This document shows, piece after piece, positions 1 through 9,021 of a DNA stretch of 42,640 nucleotides; position 1 is the stretch's first letter; each line of letters opens with the position of its first letter. Location of the stretch: assembly GCA_002471375.1 (NCBI GenBank), contig DKPV01000086.1:1-42640 (forward strand), in the 5' to 3' direction. The stretch comes from Flavobacteriales bacterium UBA7325. Lineage in GTDB: Bacteria > Bacteroidota > Bacteroidia > Flavobacteriales_D > Crocinitomicaceae. The position numbers and the translations under genes are program-made. The notes under the pieces are model-generated. The model was not told the origin of the DNA and did no database searches. It saw only the letters and a program-made list of their open reading frames with translations.

Positions 1-2
1 CT

Positions 3-158
3 TCTGGAGCATCCGTTGGCTCACATGTTCTTACCGGAATCGGAGCGGATATGACACGCCCAAATGTACGCTTCTCCTTTTCACGTTACAATACGCAGGA
101 AGAAGTGGATTATGCTATCGAGCAAATAAAAGTTGTTTTCGAAAAGACACTTGCCTAA
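3..158 (+). CDS. Cysteine desulfurase (NifS/IscS family), C-terminal fragment
   Basis: This is the last 51 codons of a gene that begins before the window. The frame ends in TAA and encodes a C-terminus with the motif GIGADMTRPNVRFSFSRYNT followed by an EEVDYAIEQI helix. Class V aminotransferase cysteine desulfurases typically end this way (an 'xRFSxxRxxTxEEIDxAxxxI' pattern). Such enzymes are PLP-dependent and remove sulfur from cysteine for Fe-S clusters and tRNA thiolation. The PLP lysine and catalytic cysteine lie outside the window, so which subfamily it is cannot be decided. The next gene starts 21 bases later on the same strand. Confidence 0.8.
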   Translation, partial: SGASVGSHVLTGIGADMTRPNVRFSFSRYNTQEEVDYAIEQIKVVFEKTLA

Positions 159-179
159 AATCGTATATTAGTAGGAATA

Positions 180-1310
180 ATGGCCTACAAACCTATTGAC
201 ATACTCTACCTGAGTTCCTGGTACCCTAATAAATATCAACCTTTCGTTGGCAATTTTGTTCGGCGTCAAGCTGCCATGCTTGCAGAAACTCACAATGTGA
301 CGGTTATCCATACGGTCGCTAGAGCTGAAGAATCAGGTTTTAATCTTGAGAAAAACGTAGAAGGGAATCTCACAGAATACCATGTCTATCACCAAAGAGG
401 AAAAACGCTACTTGCCAAACGTAAGATGCAACGTGCAGCATTGAATATTGCCATGGCAGAAATTGGAAATGTGGATCTTCTATTGACCCAAATCCTGCTA
501 CCAAAAGGTCTTCAATTCATTGATGCGATGAAGAATTTTGACTGTCCTTGGATTCACATTGAACAAGGATCCTATTTCAGGTCTGAAATCAGAAAGAAAT
601 GGTCCATTCCTCAACGTATTATTATCAAATGGGCCGTTAGAAATATTGATCAAATATATGCGGTTTCAAACTTCCTAAAAAAGGATATGAAGTCTGTTTT
701 TCCGAAGAAAGACATTAAGATAATTTCCAATCACGTAGATCCAGAACGATTCACATATAAGCCGAAGCAAAAAAGAACACATACAAAGTTTCTTCATGTA
801 TCTACACTCGATGAAGCTACCAAAAACCCGAAAGGGATCCTCGACGCTTGTAAATTATTAAAGAATCAGGGAGAAACGAATTTTTCACTTCTGATCATTT
901 GTGATGAAGACAGCAGTAAGTGGAGGGAATATGCCAACGAATTAGAGTTATCAGACATCATCACCTTTGAGGGCGCGCAAGAATGGGATGCACTGCCCAG
1001 TTTCTATCATGATGCTGATGCCTTTATTCTCAATTCTGTTTACGAGACCTTTTCGATTGTTATTGCCGAATCATGGTCCACTGGTACCCCAGTCATTTCA
1101 ACTCCTGTAGGCATTGCCTTCGACTTACCAACAAATCTAGGATATCAGACAGAGTTTGGAAAACCAGAAAGTCTAGCGCATTCGATGAAACAGTTTATCG
1201 AAAATAAAAATAGTTTTGATGGCATCGAAATTCAAAAAGCTGCTTCAAAGTATAGTACATCAAATGTGAACGAAGAGTTACGTACCCTAATAAAAATGCA
1301 TGTTAAGTAA
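180..1310 (+). CDS. Glycosyltransferase, GT4/GT-B family
   Basis: A 376-residue GT-B fold glycosyltransferase. The N-terminus reads ILYLSSWYPNKYQPFVGNFV, the usual opening of family 4 enzymes that act on cell-surface polysaccharides. The C-terminal donor-binding half carries the EX7E signature (E289 and E297, in YETFSIVIAESWSTGTPVIS), which positions a nucleotide-sugar donor. There is no signal peptide or membrane segment, so it is probably cytosolic or peripheral at the inner membrane. Acceptor and sugar cannot be read from sequence. The ATG is preceded by an AT-rich spacer without a clear ribosome-binding site, normal for Bacteroidota. Its last 11 bases overlap the next gene, which suggests coupled translation. 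Confidence 0.85.
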   Translation: MAYKPIDILYLSSWYPNKYQPFVGNFVRRQAAMLAETHNVTVIHTVARAEESGFNLEKNVEGNLTEYHVYHQRGKTLLAKRKMQRAALNIAMAEIGNVDLLLTQILLPKGLQFIDAMKNFDCPWIHIEQGSYFRSEIRKKWSIPQRIIIKWAVRNIDQIYAVSNFLKKDMKSVFPKKDIKIISNHVDPERFTYKPKQKRTHTKFLHVSTLDEATKNPKGILDACKLLKNQGETNFSLLIICDEDSSKWREYANELELSDIITFEGAQEWDALPSFYHDADAFILNSVYETFSIVIAESWSTGTPVISTPVGIAFDLPTNLGYQTEFGKPESLAHSMKQFIENKNSFDGIEIQKAASKYSTSNVNEELRTLIKMHVK

Positions 1311-1749
1311 ACCAGTCGTTTATAATGCTCTTCGTGAAGAATTAGATTTAAGGAAGAGTAGAATCGAGGAATCACTTAGCGACAGTCTTAAATCGATGAC
1401 ACGCGAAACTAAGAGTTCAGCTGGCGACAAGCACGAAACGAGTCGTGCAATGGCACAACTAGAGCAGGAAAAACTATCCAGCCAACTTAGTAATGCGACA
1501 CAACTTAAGGGTATCATTACTGGAATTAATCCAGAAGAAGAACATACCGAAATACAATTTGGGAGTCTCATTCAGCTTGATCAGAACTGGTACTTTTTAT
1601 CGGTTGGTATGGGCAGTATGATGGTGGGGAATACGAAGGTATTTTGCTTATCCGCTGCCACTCCACTTGGGCGGGTGCTATTAAAAAAGAAGCTCGGAGA
1701 TGAAGTGTCCTTCAACGGAAAATCAATGAAGATTTCGCACCTGAAATAG
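1300..1749 (+). CDS. Gre-factor-like protein (GreA/GreB C-terminal domain)
   Basis: A 149-residue protein close to GreA in length (about 158). Residues 8-70 are charged and helical, as expected for a coiled-coil hairpin. Residues 85-149 resemble the GreA/GreB C-terminal domain, with FGSLIQLDQNWYFLSVG and then TPLGRVLLKKKLGDEVSFNG, matching the family pattern 'SPLxxxLLGKKxGDxV'. At the expected hairpin tip, GDKHETSRA has D43 and E46 spaced like the acidic pair of E. coli GreA (D41/E44, GDLxEN). Gre factors insert this tip into the RNA polymerase secondary channel. Relatives are often loosely labelled '3-oxoacyl-ACP synthase', which the sequence does not support. The gene overlaps the upstream glycosyltransferase by 11 bases. 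Cleavage activity is inference. Confidence 0.65.
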   Translation: MLSKPVVYNALREELDLRKSRIEESLSDSLKSMTRETKSSAGDKHETSRAMAQLEQEKLSSQLSNATQLKGIITGINPEEEHTEIQFGSLIQLDQNWYFLSVGMGSMMVGNTKVFCLSAATPLGRVLLKKKLGDEVSFNGKSMKISHLK

Positions 1750-1766
1750 GCGAATTCATTAAATCA

Positions 1767-2483
1767 CTATTTCAAGTCGAACAAGCTCTCAACTCCGATA
1801 AATCGCTCCACAGTAAATCCTTCTCCATATTTTGCACCAATCGGCCTTCCTAACTCCATCATTCTTGAAGCGACAAATTCCGTAAACCCTTTGCCTGAAA
1901 TAGGAGTCTCAGGCTCTGTTGACTCAGGATTAAAGAACTGTGACTTGAAACAAGCGATTGATTCCATTTTACGATCATAATACTCCGTAACATCAACAAC
2001 AAAGTCAGGTTTGATAGAATAATCTTGAATATAGTGATAGACTGCGTTCGGACGAAAGGCTACCTGATTCTCACCCTCCCATGTAGTTTTAACTTTTCTT
2101 AAGCCAGCTAAAAAGCACGCTTCGGAAACCAGCTTACTTCCTCGACCATGATCTGGGTGTCGGTCATTGATTGCATTCGCTAAAACTATCTCTGGCTGAA
2201 AACGACGAATTTGTTCAACAACCAGTCGTTTATTGGCTTCATTGATTTCAAAGAAACCATCTTCCATCTTCAAATTAACACGAGTGTGAATCCCTAGAAC
2301 TTCAGCTGAAGCTGCCGCTTCTTCATATCTCAATTCCACAGACCCGCGTGATCCCAACTCACCTTGGGTTAAATCAACAATTCCGACCTTTTTACCGGCC
2401 GCGATGTGCTTCATTAATGTCCCTGATGCTGATAATTCAATATCATCGGGATGAGCTGCAAATGCTAATATATCGAGTTTCAT
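1767..2483 (-). CDS. bshB1: Bacillithiol biosynthesis deacetylase BshB1
   Basis: A 238-residue LmbE/PIG-L family zinc deacetylase. It shows the metal-binding AHPDD motif at residues 10-14, an ELGSRGS segment near 42-48, and HPDH at 109-112. In bacillithiol synthesis BshB1 removes the acetyl group from N-acetylglucosaminyl malate, giving glucosaminyl malate for the ligase BshC. Bacteroidota use bacillithiol as a low-molecular-weight thiol, so the assignment fits. It follows the cytochrome c maturation gene by 10 bases on the same strand and is probably co-transcribed. It converges with the Gre-like gene across a 17-base gap. bshA and bshC are not in the window. Confidence 0.9.
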   Translation of the reverse strand: MKLDILAFAAHPDDIELSASGTLMKHIAAGKKVGIVDLTQGELGSRGSVELRYEEAAASAEVLGIHTRVNLKMEDGFFEINEANKRLVVEQIRRFQPEIVLANAINDRHPDHGRGSKLVSEACFLAGLRKVKTTWEGENQVAFRPNAVYHYIQDYSIKPDFVVDVTEYYDRKMESIACFKSQFFNPESTEPETPISGKGFTEFVASRMMELGRPIGAKYGEGFTVERFIGVESLFDLK

Positions 2484-2493
2484 ATCCTATATT

Positions 2494-5400
2494 TTATTGG
2501 GTTTTTTCGACATTTTTAGTTTGAAGCTTAGCGTAAGCGTACAACCCAAGGTTGACAACAAGAGCAATTCCGATAATACCCCATGTATACATTTGCATAT
2601 TCTTGAATCCTACTAATCCAAAGAAATAAGACCACAATCCTATGAACCATGTAATGGAGAAAAATACTAAGAACTTATTTCTAAATGTCTTCAAAGAAAT
2701 CATTTGCCCTCTTAAAACATATAGTTTATTTCGAACCCATGCGATCTCAGTAAACACATAGAACGATATCACTACCCACTTCAACCAAGAAGGAATTGAA
2801 CCAGCCTCACCTTGAGCATAAGAGTGTAAACCTGTTAGGTAAAAGTTAACGCCGAAAAATGTAAACAGAATTGCAGCATATCCCCAAAATCCGGACATAT
2901 TGAATGTGAACTTGTCTTTTAATGCAGGTATGAATCTAAAGTGCAAGATGATTGCATAAACGAGAACGGCCGCGAGAGCCCACGTTTCCTTACTATCCCA
3001 TCCCCAATAGCGCCCCCATGATTCGTTTGCCCAGATTCCTCCTAGAAATGTACCGATCGTCAACATGAATAACCCTATGATCATTACCATTTCAGAGATA
3101 AAAGTCAATTGATTGATCTCAATCGTCATAACCTTAGAACTATTCTTACCACGAACGATGTATAATATTAACGTCAAAAATCCTAGTATACATGACATAC
3201 CAAGAGGAGCATAACTACCAGTAATGATCGCAACGTGGATCATTAACCAATAAGATTTCAACACCGGTTGCATCGGCGAGATCTCAGGATCCATTAGGTT
3301 CATCTCTGTTACAAATATCATCAGAAAGGCCATGATTGCTGCTGCTGCTATTACAACAGCATTCTTTCTAGAGAAAATAAATCCGAAAAGCATGGTTACC
3401 CATCCAATAAATACGACAGCCTCATAGCCATTACTCCATGGCGCATATCCCGTGATGTAAGATCTCATCAATATTCCAGTACCATGATAGAGGAATGTAA
3501 GGAAAAGGATTGCTCCAATTATCTGAGAAATACGCTTAAATCTCTTCTTTGATTTTTCCGAAGAACGAACGAAAATACCTACAAAAAATACAACCAAAAG
3601 AATGAACCCAAAGGTAAGGTAGCTATATGCCGAATTTCCAAAGATGTTCATCTTGTTGTACATCACCTCTACATTCACCGCTGTATGCGTTGGAGCCACG
3701 TCTCCACCTTCTTTATATTGATGAGCCTTAAGCTGCAGCAATAATTCATCCGCATCCTTATAGTTCCCGTCAGAAGATGCTGCAGCGAGTGCATTAAAAT
3801 AGTTAAAACCACTCTTTCCCCAGACAGAATCTAAAGCCATGACCTCAGCGGACAAGGGTACATACCACGTCTTTGTGGGGTCACTCTTGATTGGAAGAAT
3901 TTTCATATCCTCCCACATCAATAGCTGAAGCATCATTTGATAATGATCACCTAATTTCAAAAGCTGCTTATCATATTCATTTCGACGAGCCTCCATTTTC
4001 CTATGCGCCTTCTGATAGTCCGCCAATAGTAGGAACTGACCATGTGAATCTGTCAACTCCATGAATGTCGCATGCGATCCATCGAGCTCGAGTTCACTTC
4101 TCAAATCCCCTTTGGATGAGACGTATAACATCGGCTCTTCAACCCAATAATCTGGGAACATGTGCAGACTAATAATCGTTTGAACAGCATTTAAATCATT
4201 GTACTTATTAGATCTACTGATCTTTCGTAAAAACTGATCACAATGCGTGTGCATTGGAATGATTCGGCCTTTATAGTCTTGAATAAGCAAGGTTGCCAAA
4301 CTATCTGAGTGCTCTTTTGAAAGAACTACAAGCTTTCGATCTAACTTAGGGCGAGCAGGCGGTTTGACATCTTCCTGTTCAGGAGCAGTAATTACCTCAT
4401 GATTATGACCTTCATGATCATTGTGATCATGTTGAGAAAAAGTTGCTGGGGCAAAGGTTATTAAAAATGCGATCACGGCGAGTAACTCCGTTCTGCGCTC
4501 GTTCGACTTTTTTAGTTTTCTATTTAACTCTCTAAATCTACCTCCTGGAGTCATAAGCGTTAATATCATACCAAGCGCCATGAGTAAATATCCTAAATAA
4601 GTGATGTTTGTCCCCCACCAATCGTGATTCACACTAAGAATAGTTCCCGACTCATCCGAGAAATAACTTGATTGAAAGAAACGATACCCACCATGATCCA
4701 TCACATGATTCATTAGTATGGTCTGATCATGAATTTCTTTTCCTGTCTTATTGATAACTGTGACATCGCTCTCATAAGTCGAAGCGGTTTGAGACCCAGG
4801 GTAACGATCCAATCTGAAATCGTCACAACGCACAGAGAAAGGAAGTTCAATCTTTTTTGGTCCATAAGTCATCTCATAGCTCAAACCATTCAAGTTGAAA
4901 AAGGACGGTGTTGGAATCATTCCAGCTCCACCTTCAAGCGCAACAACAGTCGACTCTTTACCATCAGTCAATTCCACAGTCAAAATATCAACTCCTTCAT
5001 CTCTAACACCAGATGGCATTTTCATCATCTTGGTGTTCTTCAGTAAATCTTTGTACACGAACTGAACATCGCCAATTGCATACAGCGTTGCCTTCTCAAG
5101 AACAACAAGTGTATCCATCGGGATTTTGTTGTAGAGTGAATCTGGAATATCTGGGTTCTCTCTATCAGCTACTTTAAGTACAGACATAGGAAGACTAGTA
5201 CCTCCAGGTACCATCACTTTCATTCTGAGTTTACTATTCTCTCTAAAAATTTCAATACCAGGAAGCGCGTTTTCCTTTTCATAGGAAACAGGAATATCTC
5301 CCCAAAACAGGAATCCATCTTCAGAGACGTATTCTGACTTACCCTCTCGAATGAGCTCAATCGAAGTTTCCTTGAAACTGGCGTCATTTACCAGCGAATC

Positions 5401-5925
5401 AACCATGTCCTTCTGGTAATTCACGTATTCAATTGATATTGGTGTTTTATGCTTTGGGAAATCGACACCGTATGAGAAATCATTCCATGCGTCCATCTCA
5501 GACAGAAGCATTTTATGATCATGCGTGTATTGCATTTTCTTATCATCCACCTTGTACCACAAATATGGATCGGCTGAGTAAATAAAGTTAACCGCTTGCC
5601 CCTCCCCAATCTGCATTTGTCCTTCAAAACTTGCAAAACGAGTAATAGCCGCTCCGATGAGAATTATTATAAAGGATAGATGAAATGATAACGAAGCTAC
5701 CTTTTCTCTCCTAAACATTTGATATCGGAAAATATTAGCTATTAAATTGAAGCCCAGATAAACTAAGAGTAGATCGAACCAAATAGCGTTATAAATAAAA
5801 ATCTTAGCGGTCTGCGTATCGTAGACCGACTCCACCATTGTTGCAGAGCCAATTGCAAGAAAAAAGATGAACATGGCGAATGCCATCATGCGCATCGAAA
5901 AAAAACTTTGGGCAAATTTATCCAT
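2494..5925 (-). CDS. Cytochrome c biogenesis protein, ResB-CcsA fusion
   Basis: A 1143-residue membrane protein combining System II cytochrome c maturation partners in one chain. The N-terminal part (roughly 1-480) has membrane segments and a long periplasmic region like ResB/CcsB. The C-terminal part (about 770-1143) is a multi-spanning CcsA domain with the WWD haem-handling motif, WGRYWGWDSKETWAL, near residues 965-980. Between them, after a hydrophobic segment near 480-495, comes a histidine-rich stretch (HDHNDHEGHNHE) and a roughly 250-residue soluble insert. The complex exports haem and attaches it to CxxCH proteins. I chose the ATG at 5925 (MDKFAQSFFS); an earlier in-frame ATG at 5976 would add 17 residues not typical of the family. 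Its neighbour bshB1 also concerns thiol redox. Confidence 0.88.
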   Translation of the reverse strand: MDKFAQSFFSMRMMAFAMFIFFLAIGSATMVESVYDTQTAKIFIYNAIWFDLLLVYLGFNLIANIFRYQMFRREKVASLSFHLSFIIILIGAAITRFASFEGQMQIGEGQAVNFIYSADPYLWYKVDDKKMQYTHDHKMLLSEMDAWNDFSYGVDFPKHKTPISIEYVNYQKDMVDSLVNDASFKETSIELIREGKSEYVSEDGFLFWGDIPVSYEKENALPGIEIFRENSKLRMKVMVPGGTSLPMSVLKVADRENPDIPDSLYNKIPMDTLVVLEKATLYAIGDVQFVYKDLLKNTKMMKMPSGVRDEGVDILTVELTDGKESTVVALEGGAGMIPTPSFFNLNGLSYEMTYGPKKIELPFSVRCDDFRLDRYPGSQTASTYESDVTVINKTGKEIHDQTILMNHVMDHGGYRFFQSSYFSDESGTILSVNHDWWGTNITYLGYLLMALGMILTLMTPGGRFRELNRKLKKSNERRTELLAVIAFLITFAPATFSQHDHNDHEGHNHEVITAPEQEDVKPPARPKLDRKLVVLSKEHSDSLATLLIQDYKGRIIPMHTHCDQFLRKISRSNKYNDLNAVQTIISLHMFPDYWVEEPMLYVSSKGDLRSELELDGSHATFMELTDSHGQFLLLADYQKAHRKMEARRNEYDKQLLKLGDHYQMMLQLLMWEDMKILPIKSDPTKTWYVPLSAEVMALDSVWGKSGFNYFNALAAASSDGNYKDADELLLQLKAHQYKEGGDVAPTHTAVNVEVMYNKMNIFGNSAYSYLTFGFILLVVFFVGIFVRSSEKSKKRFKRISQIIGAILFLTFLYHGTGILMRSYITGYAPWSNGYEAVVFIGWVTMLFGFIFSRKNAVVIAAAAIMAFLMIFVTEMNLMDPEISPMQPVLKSYWLMIHVAIITGSYAPLGMSCILGFLTLILYIVRGKNSSKVMTIEINQLTFISEMVMIIGLFMLTIGTFLGGIWANESWGRYWGWDSKETWALAAVLVYAIILHFRFIPALKDKFTFNMSGFWGYAAILFTFFGVNFYLTGLHSYAQGEAGSIPSWLKWVVISFYVFTEIAWVRNKLYVLRGQMISLKTFRNKFLVFFSITWFIGLWSYFFGLVGFKNMQMYTWGIIGIALVVNLGLYAYAKLQTKNVEKTQ

Positions 5926-6136
5926 TGTATGTATGCTAAAAACTGAGACAAATATAGTCATTTGAGGTGGGTTCAAAACATCAAAATGTTCTCATAAAGT
6001 TGCTTTTCAAACAATCGAAACATCAGTTAATTAGTTTCTAATAGACGAGGATTGGCAATCCAAGAATCAATAATAAAGGATTTAGCACGTAAATTACTAT
6101 TGTTTACATTCGTCTAAACAATTAAATTATAAAATT

Positions 6137-6976
6137 ATGAGAACAAAATTACTTTCAATTGCATTAGTCCTTAGTGCAACTTTTGGATCAAACGCTCAAG
6201 TTGGAAATTACAACGTCGGAGATGTTGTTTCTGATTTCACAGTAACTGATGTACATGGCGTGACTCACGTACTAAGCGATTACACAAATGCAGGAAAATG
6301 GGTCTTTTTAGACTTTTTCTTCGTTACATGTGGTCCTTGTCAAGCAACAGTTCCTTTTTTCAGTGAATTCCACGAAAAATATGGATGTAACGCTGGTGAC
6401 ATAGTTATGATCTCTATCGATTCTGGTGATGACGATGCTGCCGTATTATCATTTGAAACTACTTACTCAATGTCGACTGGATTTAATCCGGCACCTGCAG
6501 CTTCAGGAACTGAAGGTGGAGGAAACGCAGTTGTAGCGGATTTCGGAATTGTTGCTTACCCTACGTATTGCATCATTGGTGCCGATATGAAATTAAAAAA
6601 CGGTGACGTATGGCCAGTTTCATCAATGGCTGATTTTGAAACTGCACTTACTGCTGTAGGACTTACTCCAACAGAAATGGCTTGTGCTGCTAACGTTGAA
6701 GAAAACCTTGCATCTTTAAACAATGTTTCTTTGTACCCGAACCCAGCAACAACTAGCGCAAACATCTCAGTTAACTTGGAGGAAACTTCTGAAGTAACTG
6801 TGAACGTTTACAACATGGTTGGTGCAGTTGTTTTATCTGAAACTTTTAACGGGTCGAATGGAGCAAACATGTTCACATTGAACACAAACTCATTGGATAA
6901 TGGTCAATACATTGTTAACATTTCTCTCGGAGAAAATGTAGCAACTACTCAAGTTAGCTTGAACGTATTGAAGTAG
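6137..6976 (+). CDS. Secreted thioredoxin-like (TlpA/AhpC-type) protein with T9SS sorting domain
   Basis: A 279-residue exported protein. Residues 1-20 are a signal peptide ending SNAQ. Residues 25-175 form a thioredoxin fold with the redox motif CGPC (C65, C68) after FLDFFFVT and a cis-proline site in AYPTY (140-144). Residues 197-279 are a type A T9SS C-terminal domain: SLYPNPATTS, then VNVYNMVGAVV, then LDNGQYIVNIS. It is therefore predicted to cross the outer membrane by the type IX system and be released or surface-anchored. Thioredoxin-fold cargo may reduce or isomerise disulfides of secreted proteins; the actual substrate is unknown. It diverges from the ccsBA gene and ends at a strong terminator, so it is a single-gene transcript. 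Confidence 0.85.
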   Translation: MRTKLLSIALVLSATFGSNAQVGNYNVGDVVSDFTVTDVHGVTHVLSDYTNAGKWVFLDFFFVTCGPCQATVPFFSEFHEKYGCNAGDIVMISIDSGDDDAAVLSFETTYSMSTGFNPAPAASGTEGGGNAVVADFGIVAYPTYCIIGADMKLKNGDVWPVSSMADFETALTAVGLTPTEMACAANVEENLASLNNVSLYPNPATTSANISVNLEETSEVTVNVYNMVGAVVLSETFNGSNGANMFTLNTNSLDNGQYIVNISLGENVATTQVSLNVLK

Positions 6977-7000
6977 AACAATATTCCTACCCACTTTAAT

Positions 7001-7036
7001 GCCCTTGATTCAAAAATGAATCAAGGGCTTTTTTTT
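7001..7036 (+). terminator. Rho-independent terminator of the T9SS thioredoxin-like gene
   Basis: A perfect 11-bp inverted repeat (GCCCTTGATTC / GAATCAAGGGC) with a 6-base loop is followed by eight T. It sits 24 bases after the stop codon at 6976 and faces plus-strand transcription. No comparable T run is present for the opposite strand. Confidence 0.9.
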
Positions 7037-7044
7037 GACAGAAA

Positions 7045-7863
7045 TTAGGGTTCCCACCAGACAACAAACAATCTATCAACTGTTCCATCCGGATTATTCT
7101 TCCATACCATTGGTGACTTTTTCGAGTCCGTCAATAACTGCAATATCTCTAACAATTCATCCAACTCGAGCCAATCAACTCCGCCTGGATTTTGCATAAA
7201 CCAATCAATCTTGGTTGGTATAAAATAGGTGCAACTCGAACATTGAGCCTGAATAAACTCATTCAATGTATACCAATAACCTTGAATTGCTTCGGGATAT
7301 AGTTCGTGTACAATGTCTCGCCTTGAAGCTGGAAGGAAGAGATTTCCAAAGAATGCCAACTGTTGTAATACATGATCAGGATTAATGTGATGTGATTCAA
7401 GCACCCTTATTCCCTCTTCAGACTTAATTAAGGGAAATTGTTTCTTTTGAAGTTTATCAACTTTCAGTTCTAATGAATCGTTCAAATTTGGCCCTACCCA
7501 GTTAGCCGCAGCAAAACCTGTATTCAATTTTAGCAAGTAAAACTTGTATACTAGCTCAACATGAATCAGTTGATTATCCGATAACCTCTTTACGAAAAAA
7601 TCGAATTCCCCTATGGTTCGTTTTTCTTTAAAGACTTGAATACTCTCTAATAGCATATCATATTCATCAGACAATTCAATTGATTTTGAGAAATATCGCT
7701 CGGCTCTTTTTCCGAGCATCAAATTTTCCTTTAGATCAGGATAACACTCTTCATCAATTGACTCAGGCATTTGAAAATTCTCCAACCCGGGAATCAAACA
7801 ATCCTTAGACAAGTAGGATGACTTCAAAAAACCAGAAAAATTTCGCTGCTCGTCAGTACTCAT
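7045..7863 (-). CDS. DUF1853 family protein, PD-(D/E)XK-like
   Basis: A 272-residue soluble protein matching the DUF1853 pattern. Residues around 82-115 read GEFDFFVKRL, then IHVELVYKFYLL, then AANWVGPNLNDSLELKVDKL. The conserved 'GExDFxV ... HxExxxKFYL ... WxGPNxxDxLxxK' layout is characteristic. The acidic residue in GEFD and the E-x-x-x-K of VELVYK resemble a PD-(D/E)XK nuclease core, and I recall the family being grouped with that superfamily. No substrate or pathway is established. There is no signal peptide, and the C-terminus is rich in tryptophan. It is divergent from the FMN reductase gene and faces the terminator of the preceding gene. Confidence 0.75.
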   Translation of the reverse strand: MSTDEQRNFSGFLKSSYLSKDCLIPGLENFQMPESIDEECYPDLKENLMLGKRAERYFSKSIELSDEYDMLLESIQVFKEKRTIGEFDFFVKRLSDNQLIHVELVYKFYLLKLNTGFAAANWVGPNLNDSLELKVDKLQKKQFPLIKSEEGIRVLESHHINPDHVLQQLAFFGNLFLPASRRDIVHELYPEAIQGYWYTLNEFIQAQCSSCTYFIPTKIDWFMQNPGGVDWLELDELLEILQLLTDSKKSPMVWKNNPDGTVDRLFVVWWEP

Positions 7864-7976
7864 TACTGCTAATTTAGATGATTTTACGACAATATGAATT
7901 GCTTTCGATCCTGGGATAACAACTTTGTTTGTTAGCTTTACCTATTGTAACCGTCTAAGATTTAAAATTAATAAAT

Positions 7977-8507
7977 ATGAAATCAATCCTCGCCATCGGA
8001 GCCTCATCGAGTCGAACTTCAATTAATAGAAAATTAGCGAGCTATACGGCAAACCAAGTAGCAGATTGTATGGTGGAATTGCTTGATTTGAATGATTTCG
8101 AGATGCCAATCTATAGTGTAGATAAGGAGGAAGAACTTGGCATACCAAACGAGGCTCTGAAATTTAAAAAACAAATCCAAGATGCGGATGGAATTATTAT
8201 CTCATTTGCAGAACATAACGGAAGCTATGCGGCCGCCTATAAAAACATAGTCGATTGGACTTCAAGGATTGAAGGTAAGCTTTGGGAAGAAAAAACATTA
8301 TTCTTGATGGCAACATCTCCAGGAGACAGAGGAGGACAAACAGTGCTTGCATCAGCTACCTCGAGCTACCCTCGCATGGGAGCTAATGTCGTTTCTGAAT
8401 TTTCACTGCCTTCGTTTTACGAAAACTTTAGCGATGAGGGAATCAATGATGAGACCCTAAAAAGCGCCTTTGAAACTCAGCTTTCAAAGTACATTCAAAA
8501 TATTTAA
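7977..8507 (+). CDS. NAD(P)H-dependent FMN reductase family flavoprotein
   Basis: A 176-residue flavodoxin-like protein. The phosphate-binding loop is GASSSRTSINRKL at residues 8-20, and the flavin-contact segment is FAEHNGSYAAAYKNIVDWTSR at about 77-97, equivalent to the PEYNGSxPxxLKNxIDW motif of NADPH-dependent FMN reductases. Family members reduce free or bound FMN, quinones, azo dyes or chromate. The electron acceptor here cannot be predicted. It stands alone: divergent from the DUF1853 gene and tail-to-tail with the haem lipoprotein gene, overlapping it by 4 bases. Confidence 0.85.
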   Translation: MKSILAIGASSSRTSINRKLASYTANQVADCMVELLDLNDFEMPIYSVDKEEELGIPNEALKFKKQIQDADGIIISFAEHNGSYAAAYKNIVDWTSRIEGKLWEEKTLFLMATSPGDRGGQTVLASATSSYPRMGANVVSEFSLPSFYENFSDEGINDETLKSAFETQLSKYIQNI

Positions 8508-8842
8508 TTCTCTGGAAAACCATTTTCCATCCAACATTTCAACATGTTCAACTCAGACTCAGGTAATGGACCTGATGTCGGCATAGATTGATTTGTTAGA
8601 ACTTCTTTTTCGAATTTCCCATTAGATGTGTAAGCAGAAAGCTTAGCATAGGAGGACATGTCTCCATTTGAAGACCCGGTCCCGTGACAGCTCAAGCATC
8701 GGCCAGATATGAATATTTCAACATTTGTATCATACGTTGGTGTTGAACCATCACAAACCGGAACAACATTACTTGAGTTCTTTTTGCAGCTTGAAAAAAT
8801 GAGAAATAGAGACGCGCTAAGTAATAGAATTAAGTTTTTCAT
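8504..8842 (-). CDS. Small c-type cytochrome-like lipoprotein
   Basis: A 112-residue lipoprotein. The start at 8842 gives a clean signal peptide, MKNLILLLSASLFLIFSSC, with lipidated C19; a longer frame from 8878 adds 12 residues before it and is less likely. A single haem-attachment motif CLSCH lies at 49-53. A possible distal ligand is M87 in NQSMPTSGPLP, and the tail ends in LNMLKCWMENGFPEN, typical of small cytochrome c domains in Bacteroidota lipoproteins. It is predicted to be periplasmic and membrane-tethered, needing the nearby CcsBA system for haem attachment. Its redox partner is unknown. The 3' end overlaps the FMN reductase gene on the other strand by 4 bases. Confidence 0.75.
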   Translation of the reverse strand: MKNLILLLSASLFLIFSSCKKNSSNVVPVCDGSTPTYDTNVEIFISGRCLSCHGTGSSNGDMSSYAKLSAYTSNGKFEKEVLTNQSMPTSGPLPESELNMLKCWMENGFPEN

Positions 8843-9021
8843 AAGGAATAGTTTATTGTTTAACGCTTTCATTGTCAATATCCGTATACCGTTAAATCAA
8901 CAATCGATGCATGTAAAACAATAATCGATTCAATAAATGCTACACTTATGAATTCAACTATGGCACCTATCCTTTTTAGCTAAACTATTCAATCTCCATC
9001 TTTGAGAAAAAACTAAAAAAG

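Noticed and set aside
4729..5046. 105-residue plus-strand frame inside ccsBA
   Set aside because: It lies wholly within the well-supported minus-strand gene, shows no family pattern and is a shadow frame.
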